From Apostichopus japonicus (lineage: Eukaryota > Echinodermata > Holothuroidea > Aspidochirotida > Stichopodidae), in NCBI RefSeq assembly GCF_037975245.1, contig NC_092576.1:38891111-38955110 (forward strand): a DNA stretch of 64,000 bases, in the 5' to 3' direction. Within the stretch, counting starts at the first letter, position 1; each line of letters begins with the position of its first letter. The position numbers and the translations under genes are program-made. Positions 54,437 through 64,000 of this stretch are shown here, piece by piece. The notes below the pieces were generated by a model. The model saw nothing but the letters and a program-made list of their open reading frames with translations. It did not search any database and was not told the DNA's origin.

Positions 54437-54514
54437 TGCGGAGGGCTGATGTACAACAGAGAAGAAAAAGAGCAAGAGGAGATTCCCGATCCATGACCAA
54501 CAAGTCACCTGTAT
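54437..54514 (+). CDS. Small six-exon gene, predicted exon 3b (tandem copy of 3a)
   Basis: Same length, phases and splice sites as exon 3a, with nine base differences by eye over 78. It encodes RRADVQQRRKRARGDSRSMT then NKSPV. The intron bases TTTCTTGCTGTGTCCAGCAG before it and GTAAGTATGACAGT after it are shared with 3a. Changes such as Lys to Arg keep the basic patch, and no stop has arisen, so both copies appear to be usable. They could be used together (one Leu codon forms at the junction) or alternatively. Confidence 0.75.
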
Positions 54515-55977
54515 GTAAGTATGACAGTGTGCGAAGATCTTTATGACGGAATGTCAAAAAGTGTGTTTACAAAATGTTACAAAATCTTTAAGGAGTAACA
54601 AGTTTATGAAAATAAAGGAACTAGGATAATGGGCGGCTCAATTTTTCACACTTTCACTAGGGAGAGGTTTTTGTTTGCATCATGTTTACATGATTGCCTT
54701 GTAACTATCAAATTTGATTTAAGTTTTTTCATCGGCTGTTATGTCGTTTTCTTCACTAAGCATGTCAATTTGGCCTGCATTCAGGCAAAAGGAATATACC
54801 AATCACTGCAGTATTGGAATGGTGACAAAATGCTGATCAAATAAGAATTAATATTTACTTTTCTTCACAATACAACTTGATCGCCCTTGTGCGTGGGATC
54901 AGATCCTCCTTGCATACTCACAAGGATCGGCAGGAAGCAGCTAGGGTGAACTGATTTCAGTAGACAGGACACACTTGGTTATATATGCTCCATTAGTTTA
55001 CTTTTGGGCAAGAATTAATCAGTTGCAGTTAAAGGTGGCAATTGCTCTTATTGTGCTATGGAAATCTGTTTAAAACAATAATATTGGTTATGCTTTAGTT
55101 TTTTATTTTTTATTTTGGGTAAATGCAATAATCAAATCATGTGGAAATCTGGCAAATGAGTCAAAGCAAGGAAGGACAGCTATTTTGAAAGAAACACCAT
55201 TAGATGAGCTCCTTTGGCATGCAAACAGCTGGAGTTTATTTGAAAAAAAAAGTAAAATCAAGAAAAGTGTACAATTCTTTGTGGGAATCAACTCAACCAA
55301 GGAAATGTTTGCAGAAGTGCTCCCATAATAAAGAAGATGTTTTTATGCTTTGTCTACACAGATGACTTTAGGCCTTGCTTGTATAAATATTACTTGAGCA
55401 TCATCATGCACCTTAGTAAGAAAGCAGACTAAATTTAGTTGGCTCTTTTTTCTGGATTTGAAATGACAGAGTAAAATTTTATTTAAGGACTGGAGACACT
55501 CTTCCAGTACCTTGTTTTTAGCAATTCGTATGTGATGAAAGGAAGGTTGTTATTGGTGCACCTTTATATAATGAAGAAAAGGTTTAATCCTATTAACAAT
55601 TTATACAACTTCACATACCCTGACCAGAATAAGGTACATGGGGAGGATTCCCAAGTTTCCCAATTGCCTCTACAGCTAGTTGCTGCAGCAATCATTTCTA
55701 ACACCAGACAAATTGGGTATTAGATGTTTATTGTACACATATGTTCAGACATTATGACTGCAATAGTTTCAAATCTGCTGAATATTAATGAGCATTCGCA
55801 AGACAACACTTCCTCTGGTTGCTTTACCTAGTGTTGTATGTCAGGCGTCAGGTACCTTCCATGGTGTATAACTGTATCATCAAACATGATTTCATATATA
55901 GTTCTTTCTAATTTTTGAAGTCATGTTCAAGCTCAATTAACATGGATTTCACTTTTTATTTTCCTCATTTGTTTCAG
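54515..55977. other. Intron of the six-exon gene, no further exon recognised
   Basis: AT-rich DNA without a supported exon. Confidence 0.45.
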
Positions 55978-56073
55978 GTAGGAAATACATTAAATGGAGT
56001 GAAAGTGCTTCAAAGTGTGTGGTGGAAAATTTTGAATGTTACACCAAAGGACTTGCAGAAAAGAAGCTCCCAA
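55978..56073 (+). CDS. Small six-exon gene, predicted exon 4 (SANT-like segment)
   Basis: Acceptor TTCCTCATTTGTTTCAG and donor CTCCCAA|GTAAGT bound 96 bases, phase 1 to 1. The split Cys codon is followed by RKYIKWSESASKCVVENFEC and YTKGLAEKKLP. W-S/T-x-x-E..V...F..(Y/F)....(K)LP resembles a short helical segment seen at the C-terminus of various animal DNA-binding-like proteins (W-T/S-E-E-E..AV..HF..(F/H)I...KLPGK), an association from memory and not verified. Confidence 0.75.
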
Positions 56074-56580
56074 GTAAGTATGCATGCCTAAGTTAAGGCC
56101 TGATTAAATTATATAATACATGTTTGCTTTATCTCATGAATATTAATGAGATCAAAACACTTAATGTTAATATCTTTAAATTGGGAAATCAGGCAACTGT
56201 AAGGTGTAATTTCTTCAAACATATTCCAATTGCAAAAGTACAGCTACCAAATGTTGGAGGTTCTTCAAACTTTGTTATGTTGACATTGGCAGATATTTGG
56301 AAACCTGCTGATATGTGCTGTACAACTGATATCAAGCATGAGGGACAAGTTTTAGCATTATTTGCAAACACAAATTTTGCTCTTGTTTCCATAGAGCTTT
56401 TTGAAAAAATCCCTATGAAACTAATCAGTGAACATCAGCAAGGAACTGTGTTTTCATTCTGGTTGTGTTCCTATCAAAAAGTACCACTGGAGTTACCTTT
56501 CATGATCCTGACCCTCATAAAATTTTATAAGCAAAACAAAATCATTTCTAATTCGTAGAGTTATTTGTTTTTCCAACTAG

Positions 56581-56642
56581 GTCGCAATGAGATTGAAGAT
56601 TCTCTGGAGGAAGGAGCAATAGACCATATGTTTGATTGGTAG
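56581..56642 (+). CDS. Small six-exon gene, predicted last exon
   Basis: Acceptor TTTTTCCAACTAG, then phase-1 entry completing a Ser codon, RNEIEDSLEEGAIDHMFDW and TAG at 56640-56642. LPSRNEIEDSL reads smoothly across the junction with exon 4, supporting the splice. An AATAAA lies 128 bases past the stop. Confidence 0.75.
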
Positions 56643-56769
56643 ACCGTCAGAACAACAATTTTCAACGAGACTAATAAACATAGATTTAGGGAAAGGGTGA
56701 GATCAGTAGAGATGAAGATGTTATAGAATAAGTGTGTTCTAATTTTACTGTGTTGACTGTAATGGATAT

Positions 56770-56775
56770 AATAAA
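56770..56775 (+). promoter_or_regulatory. Polyadenylation signal AATAAA for the six-exon gene
   Basis: Canonical hexamer about 128 bases after the predicted stop. A hAT-like element begins eight bases further on (56783), so cleavage would fall within that element. Confidence 0.55.
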
Positions 56776-56782
56776 CACTGAC

Positions 56783-57690
56783 CAGGGACGTAGCTAAGGC
56801 CTGATGATTAGGGGGGGGGGGGCTACTCACATGAACAATTTTTCAATTGTTCACTTTATTCCAACTGAGTATTTGGAATGAAGTGAACAATTAAACATTT
56901 TGCAGAAAGATGTTGAGTTGACCAGATACAATAAGTTGTCAATTAAACATTTTGAAGAACATTTTTCAATTGCTCTGATGGAATGAAGTGAGCAATTGAA
57001 CATTTTGCGGCAAATGTCCAATTGACAAGATATGATAAGTTGTCAATGAAACAAGTTGCAGAAAAATGTCCAATTGACGAGATATGATAAGTTGTCAATT
57101 AAACATTTTGCAGAAAATTTTTCAATTGCTCAGTTAAAGCAACTGAGCAATCCAACATTTTCCTGATTTTATCTTGTTATCTAAACAGTTTACTAAATAT
57201 GCCAACTTATGGGGCAAAGGTTTTCTTATGTTGATGGCACTTTAAAGCTTCTGTAGATTATCATTTGAGCATTTCATTGTATTCCATAGAGACTATATAT
57301 CCTGAACTTACTTGAAGGGTCAACCCACCCAATAGCAAAATTAGTACATATATAAACCGAATTGAAGCTGGCGAACCTTGTACAGTTGTTCTATTAGGCA
57401 TTTGTTTTTAGAGCATTCAGAATCATACAAAGTTTTGTACGGTGGAGTATAAGGATCGCGAGATACAATTTCTCAAAGTGGCAAGGAAAATGTGGACTGA
57501 TTAAAGGTCAATTTTAACCGAAATATTTAGGTCATTCACAATCACAAGAATATATGAATAGGCCTAGGTAAATTGGAGTGCGACAGTCAGAAATTCTGAT
57601 TGTCGCACTCAAATTTCCCAATGTCAGTTTTACCAAGATTGGGGGGGGGGGTTGAGACACTCCCACACCCCCTCTCTAGCAAGGTCCCTG
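56783..57690. mobile_element. hAT-like element, older (908 bp)
   Basis: Ends CAGGGACGTAGCTAAGG and CTAGCAAGGTCCCTG are imperfect inverse copies. The flanks ACACTGAC and CCACTGCA share only CACTG, so the duplication, if real, has decayed. Runs of G follow the left end and precede the right end (56811-56822, 57638-57650). Internally, TTGTCAATTAAACATTTTGC-like units recur at about 56936, 57040 and 57090. Confidence 0.65.
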
Positions 57691-60600
57691 CCACTGCAGT
57701 GTGGGCACATATGTTTAGTTCTAGTGTTATAAAAAAGTAGAGAGAAGGAAGAGAAACCTGCTAATGAAGAGCTTATGTGTTCCAACTTGATCTCATTTTC
57801 TCTATTTTCTCATAACTTGGGTAGCTAGGCTACTGAAAGTGTTCTAATTTAAACTTTAAGTGTTTACAATTGATGGGTATGCTATTTGCATTATTGAAAC
57901 ACAACGTAATGGTAAAAGAAAAGATACTTAGAAAGTTGTAAACAAGAATAACAAACTGAAGGAGCTTCAAAGATTAAAGGGATAAAGTCCTTGATTATTT
58001 GTTTGTTTTTTTAAGTCAAATCATGTACTATATAAGATTATTGATTGTTATATAGCATAATAAAGGTAATCTGATCCATTGAAGGAATATTCTTTGATGG
58101 TAAGGCACTTTCCATAGAGATCAAGCATACCTCTATATGTATGTTTTTAACTTTTTATGAGTGATATGAATATTAACCTGTTCAAGTTTATATTGAGTGG
58201 TATCAATGTTCAGCTGTTCAAGTGTATTAAAACAAAGACAGAAGTGAGAAGAGGCTGCAAATTAAGAGTTTGTTCCAGTTTTATGTTTACCAAATCTTGT
58301 TTAGAATTGTGTTTTATTTCTGTTCACCTGTGTAGTACATAAGGACACACGGTAGACAACAAACTTCAAGCAGAGGTTTCAAAATGAAAACAAAGGATTC
58401 AATTTTTTGTAAGTGAATACATATTTTTTTAAATGAGTGGTTAAACATCTTATATGTGCCATTTTAAATTAAAGTAATGTACAAGAGGTTACATCACTTA
58501 ATAAACTCTCAGAGTTATGTGCAGTGAGCATTACCAATGTGTTGCTGATACTTAATATCATGAACTCATGTGATTCAATCTGCAAAAATCTTTACCTGCA
58601 TTAGCGGGAAGAGAACAAGTTATAGCAACACCTGTGACAGTGATTTGCCAAATTAGCATTTTTTGGTGTTTTCTGCCTAAATGAGCACTTTGAATGCACA
58701 ATGATAGAAGTTAATACTAAAAACAAAATTTGCCTGTTTAAAAAGGGTTCTCAGTTGACAGCCAAGTTATGAGAAGGAGGTTATGGTTGGCTGTATGTTT
58801 GATAACATAGACAAACTTAAAATACTAGGTTGAACACCAATTACATTTTCATTAATATGTTCTTATGCGAATGTACTTCTTTGCTCAAATAGTTTGATGC
58901 ATAAATTGCTAGTTTGCATACAGGGAAAATGTAAATAAACAGTACCTTGTTTCGCAAAGGGAACCTCTTTGAAGTGAATGCAGAGGTCAACATGTTTAAA
59001 AGCTGTATGTAATGGTGCATTTTCACTGCAGCTTAATCAGTATTGACAGCCCAGTATCTGTTGCCTCGTGTTTATGACATGGCTAATTTTCCTTTTTTTC
59101 ATCAAGATAGGTCAAGTTTTCCTTCTATAGATCTGTTCATGTGATTATTAAATGTTAGTTCACTGTTTAAAATATTTGAGAGATGTTGAGGTAGTTGTAC
59201 CTTTCTTTTGCTGTATATTAAAAGCACTTCTGGTCACCTGTCTATTCTATTCTTTTTTATCTCATCCTGATAAAGCATGCTAATACTTACTAAAGATCAC
59301 TCACTGATCTGCTTTAAGTCAATCATTGGTATAAACCAACACACATGCAGACAAGGATACATTGCTTGTGAGAACCTGTACACAAAGCTCTCAACAAGAT
59401 ACAAGCAAGCAGGTGTAGTTCCAGCAAGTAACTCAAGAATTATACCACAATTGACAATCGATTACGTAATCACAGAAACTTTTTTTTTTTTTCAATTCAG
59501 CAGATTTTCAAGCTTATTGTATTGTGTTTTGTTTTTCAAAAATACTATGTAATTTTATTGGTCATTGAAACTTCTCACGGAGCACTCACAAAGAATTCAC
59601 ATAAGATATGAATACTTTGCTATACTATGACTCTTGTCAACACTACTGCTAAAATCTAGTTTACTATGTATGTTTTATTCAAGATTTCAAGGCCTTATGT
59701 TTCCTTCATTGAATAACCAGCAATGTTAACAGAAAGGGATCCACACTTCTCTTGTGGTGTACTTTTGTATTATGTTCTCATTCCAAATGTTCACAAGTTG
59801 ACTAGTATAGTGTACTCCTGTAAACAACACAAAATATGCATTTAACTTGTATTTTCAAGAGTGTGTATGAGTAATTGATGGCTTTGGAATGGTTCATACT
59901 ATGGAGATAGTGTCAATTGCATAGTATACTCTGCACCCAGTGATCAGTTTTAATCTACATTAATTTCAAAGCTGCTGATTTTCATTTATTTTTGTTGTTC
60001 ACGTGCCATAAGTTTTTTATTAAAATTAAATTAAAAATATCTTTGTGCTTGAATGTTTCCTTTCTTAGTATTTATGCTTTCTGGCTTGGATTGTGAAGTA
60101 CTGTGATCATATGTATTGTGTTCCTGGTAACATTGAAAAAGGCTTAGGGAACATAGGCTGTGATGGGGGAGGGAAAGGATGTATGATTGATGAATTGCTG
60201 ACCAATGTCATTGAATATGCTAGACATGGATCTTCCAACTAGCCAAATGGATTAAAGCCATATCCGTCAAGATAGTCACAAGTCTGCCCCCCACCCCCAC
60301 TCACACAACAACCCCAACATTTTACTCCCTATGCACGCTAGTGGTTCAACAATAGAGCCAAGAGTTTACTGAATAAAATCCGTGGCAAAAAAACCTTCAC
60401 ACCCATAAATACAGCCGCCCACACCCCCACCCCCCTCACCAACAAAAGAATGCCTCTTATAATGCAACTCGTACCCTAATTTAATGTCATGTGGTGACCA
60501 CAGTATGCCTGAAGTATACTGGCTTTGTAAAAGACCAAGCTAATTAGGTTTTCCTCGGTGGAAAAATCTGAGCAAGCTATGTTTGAGGTTAAAGCTACAC

Positions 60601-60757
60601 AGATCAGAGAGGTAGAAGTGTGCCATGAACACTACAAACAGATTGCTAAGACTAGAACTTCGAAAAGGACGAGAAGGAAAGCACCGTACTTATCAAAATA
60701 GCTACTCCGAGGGAATCTGACCAACTTTTGCTAATTAAACATTGACAGCATTTTCTG
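57691..60757. other. No gene seen
   Basis: AT-rich DNA downstream of the six-exon gene. C-rich runs near 60284-60302 and 60417-60440 interrupt it. No exon-like segments with coherent phase were found. Confidence 0.45.
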
Positions 60758-60765
60758 ATCAAGAA

Positions 60766-61896
60766 GAGTGTTCGACCGATAATAGGTTAGATAATCTGCA
60801 TCGGGCCGATTATCAGACAATCGGTAACCGGCATCGGCAAAATCCATTGCGCTACCGATTATTTGGAACCGATTATTAAGTTCCACATCAAGGATTGTAT
60901 TTTTACGCGCTTTTGATTCACCACAACTACAACGGGAGAAGTTCGATTCAGCGCTATTCATAGCCGGGGAAGGTGCGCTAATCTACCGTGAAGGGGTATC
61001 GCAAGTCTCTCACGCGAGTTTGTACTAATGCTGTTCGATATACTATCCAGTTTTAGCAGTTAACATCATACAGTATACTCGCGATAAGCTTAGAGGGACG
61101 ACGTTATCATTATTTTTTTCACTTCGCTTCTTGCATCTAACGAAACCTCCTGTTATCAGGTTTAACGATTGATATGAAAGATTATTTGTTTCGAGTAAAT
61201 GTAAAACCAAATCAATATACTTTTAAACCACTTTGGCCATTTCACCGTAGGTGAAAACTGGAAAGTGAGAGTGACATAACGCTTTGTTCATTGTGAGTTC
61301 TAGGCACATTAGGCTAGTCTGGTTAGAGAACTGTTGAGCTAAATAACTGTTTAGTTTGAAAATACGCCCAATTTTCTACAAATGCCATAAAATTATGCAA
61401 TCAAGGCGCCAAATACTCCTAAAATTCCCTAGAAATGTTTGGCGACAGTCCTCGGTAGTTCTACTGCATTACCATTTGTGATTAATATTCTTAAGCATAT
61501 TTTTGCGAAAAACCCGAAGCAACTTTTTCCCCCTGACCTAATGTACTATACGTGCTAAAATATCACCTTTGCAGTAATTAAACTCACCGACTAAAGCATG
61601 TCTGATTTCCAGCGACAACGTCAATGGGACTTTAGTGTGGTTTTCCCACGTGTAGTAATGTCAATGGAGAAGCGCAATTGACTTACTGTGTATGATCGTT
61701 TAAACAACGTTCCATCGGAAGGTTTCCCTTGCATATGGCAAAACTTGAAGCAAACGTTCGGGATTGTGTTATCTTTTTCAATAAAATATTAAAATAAAAC
61801 TGCTTATCCACTAAAGGTAATAGGCATCGGCCCGATTGTCACAGAAACTAATCGGTACTAGGTAAAGCTGATTATCATTTAATAGGTCGAACTCTA
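60766..61896. mobile_element. hAT-like non-autonomous element (about 1.13 kb)
   Basis: Inverted ends GAGTGTTCGACC and GGTCGAACTCT, with subterminal CATCGGGCCGATT at the left and CATCGGCCCGATTG at the right. The 8-bp ATCAAGAA lies on both sides (60758-60765 and 61897-61904). The exact end may shift by one or two bases because of an indel in one end. No transposase frame inside. Confidence 0.78.
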
Positions 61897-62462
61897 ATCA
61901 AGAAATCTTTACCATAATTTGTGTTTTTGTCACACCGTAACATTGGAAAATAGTGTTGTTATAATCTAATAAAATGTGTATACTGACAATTGAAAGTTCT
62001 ACATTAGCTGGTTATATTTTGAGCAAATTTATTGCTTAAAATTGCCGATAATGCAGTCAACTTTTTTATATAAGATTCTTTCCTATGACATGCAATGAAT
62101 GAATGACACACACACTTAAACCGTATACCGATCGGAGAGTTGTATAAATGCACACATTATGTGAACATATGTACTGTACCCTTAACTGTGAATAGGGGGA
62201 CATATGCAAGTGTCCCTCTATCGTACTAAAAATTGTTTGATGTACGTAAAGAAGACACAGTTACTATCGCTTTTCTGATATATCTGTCAATGAGTTGCAT
62301 AATAGATGCGATCCGAGTTCCATGCACTGCTATCAATCCCTCCAGTCTGCGGTGAATTTATCCTTAACGACGCATTTGCATTAAGACTTATATGTGGCTT
62401 TAAATGGAAAGTCCATCCAAGGTGGGTTTTTTGACCGTGTCCTGGTACTGTACACTTTAGGG

Positions 62463-62520
<58 letters not shown>
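62463..62520. repeat. (TA)n microsatellite
   Basis: About 58 bases of pure TA, near the left edge of copy 2 of the dispersed repeat. Confidence 0.97.
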
Positions 62521-62522
<2 letters not shown>

Positions 62523-62639
62523 TTTTAACAATTGTCTTAGAAGCAATTTGCAAGCAAGACAAGAGCGGCATGTTGAATATCGCAAGGGCACAGTTTATAC
62601 AATATGACATGACACACAGTCATATCATTTCAAGTAAAA

Positions 62640-64000
62640 CATAATAGATAACACAGATACGATGCTCTCAACAGTGTATAACACAAACGGGGGCCTTATC
62701 AGCAAAATAAACAACAAAATGTATTAAATAATGCTACCGCAATATGTCAACAATATAGTCCTCGATATCACACATCGTATTTGGCAACAGATCTACTAGC
62801 GTCATATATCATGATAATTCTAGTGCGCACATGTCGTCTTGTTAACATCTCGTAATTTTCCTCGCTTCAATATGCTGCCAACATTCCCGTTGCTTTTATT
62901 TTCATAGTCAGGAACAGATTACGTCGAAAGTAGAAGGATTATGTTGAGTTTAATATGGGTGTATCTTCCGAGAAATTGTTATGTGTATGAAGTAGACTTT
63001 GTAATATGATTTTCAATTCTTCTTATATATCTGTCTCTGCCTGTCTCTGCTTCTCACTGCCAAACTCCTGAACGTATATTAAAAGTGCAAATATTGATGG
63101 TATCCCGTTGTGTTCTAGTATTTTTTCGGAGTTAATGACTTATACGACTATATACAGATGCTGCTGAGTTAAACCCAAGTAGGACTTTCTTTGCTTAGCT
63201 TATTCTACTGTAACAACACAAACTTATATACTTCGTAACAAACATAATGCCATTATTATGTACTTTTGAAAAAAAATTGTTCATCTAGAGCATGGGAAGA
63301 AACACCTAACGACTTAGGTTATCAAATTTCAATCCCAGTCCACTTACATCGAGATTGTGATCATGACGATGTTACTACAACTTTTTTTTATAATGAGTCC
63401 ATTTGAGAGAATATATCTTTTAGCCTCTGAATATGATCCTGGTAGGATCGAAACGTCAGGCCAACTTACTTTTATACAGAATACATCTTAGCCAAAGAGG
63501 CGTCTCCTCTAAGTTAAGTGTAATTACATAGCAAGAAAGCTAGGCATATTGCAGACGTATCGCAATAAATACTTATTTTTAGCTGACTAGCAAGAAACAT
63601 GAAGACAACTATTTATGGACGATGTTAGTAAAGAAAATATGACAGTCTAATATCAAAAAACTTACCGATAGCGTGGAATTACTTCTTCTGTTATAGATGT
63701 TAACTACTTCAAAGAGAAGCGAGTTATAACGTTCCTTAAAAAATAAGACTGCACTATGTAGCTGCATCCAAATGATGAAGTCAAACATTCTGACCTAGTA
63801 ATGGGTGGGGTCTGGTACAATATACGGATACTTACACTAGTCTATCCATGCAGGCTATTCATATTTACTTAATCTCTTTACAATAATAAACCAAAGTTCA
63901 ATCATTTTACAATCTTTTTCCGTGAACATACCTTTTTTAAGCTGCCTATTGGCAGACATTATACACTGAAATTGGATTTGTAAAGAAGAATAGATTGTAC
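62640..64000 (-). repeat. Long dispersed repeat, copy 2
   Basis: Follows the order of 40400-43110 but lacks the internal duplication and several hundred bases. It retains the donor-like CTTACCGATAGCGTGGAATT (63661), AATAAGACTGCACTATGTAG and TTCATATTTACTTAATCTCT. It runs off the window's right end. Confidence 0.85.
63414..63482. mobile_element. Short insertion with 11-bp flanking repeats in repeat copy 2
   Basis: Compared with the related positions near 41193 and 41854 (GAATATATCTTAGCC), copy 2 has about 60 extra bases between GAATATATCTT and GAATACATCTT. The extra part contains GATCCTGGTAGGATCGAAAC followed by GTCAGGCCAACTTAC, which translates as DPGRIETSGQL. That tail-like peptide is reminiscent of 3' ends of some retroelements (inference). 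Confidence 0.55.

Overview
This is a gene-poor, repeat-rich, AT-rich stretch of animal nuclear DNA. Genes are split by introns with GT-AG ends and consistent phases. Nothing bacterial or organellar is present. The NACHT-type innate immune gene, the CR1/L2-like and RTE-like retroelements, many small hAT-like elements and long microsatellites suggest a marine invertebrate deuterostome, most likely an echinoderm such as a sea cucumber. That assignment is an inference from gene and repeat style.

Two split genes could be assembled by eye from open frames, splice sites and intron phase. (1) On the minus strand, 38417 to about 16027, lies an NLR-like gene of eight predicted exons: a short N-terminal exon, a 1523-bp NACHT exon (36273-37795), then 209-, 77-, 56-, 120-, 209- and 74-bp exons. 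The tail repeats a module: the end of the NACHT exon plus the first 209- and 77-bp exons match the later 120-, 209- and 74-bp exons. All phases agree (1, 0, 2, 1, 0, 0, 2) and give about 790 residues. (2) On the plus strand, 48486-56642, lies a small six-exon gene in which every intron is phase 1 and one 78-bp exon encoding a basic stretch is duplicated in tandem. Its product is about 127 residues if both copies are used.

The rest is mobile and repetitive DNA. From left to right: a degenerate tandem repeat (421-585); a 467-bp RTE-like 3' fragment with 14-bp target duplications (2790-3256); an apparently intact CR1/L2-like LINE (ORF 5658-8507); a CAT-type satellite (11216-12200); a frameshifted antisense LINE (about 12470-14345); and a 3.1-kb CAT-type satellite inside the NLR gene's last intron. 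Next come a hAT-like element (20546-21192), a doubled 373-bp tRNA-like repeat between TA tracts (24605-25340), a 1.85-kb array of 34-bp repeats that abuts a splice donor (26043-27890), several small inverted-repeat elements (29914-33683), and long TA tracts around 35 kb.

Upstream of the NLR gene are a foldback element whose inverted ends are made of tandem repeats (38683-39734), a duplicated repeat family (40.3-43.1 kb, 47.0-47.5 kb and 62.6-64.0 kb), a decayed LINE (43.3-45.2 kb) and a 605-bp TA tract (46420-47024). Four more hAT-like elements lie in and around the small gene.

The strongest leads are the 34-bp array that appears to have grown out of the exon 4 splice donor, the modular exon tail of the NLR gene, the duplicated basic exon of the small gene, and the foldback element. 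All exon calls rest on splice signals, phase and similarity within the window. No transcript or database evidence was available.
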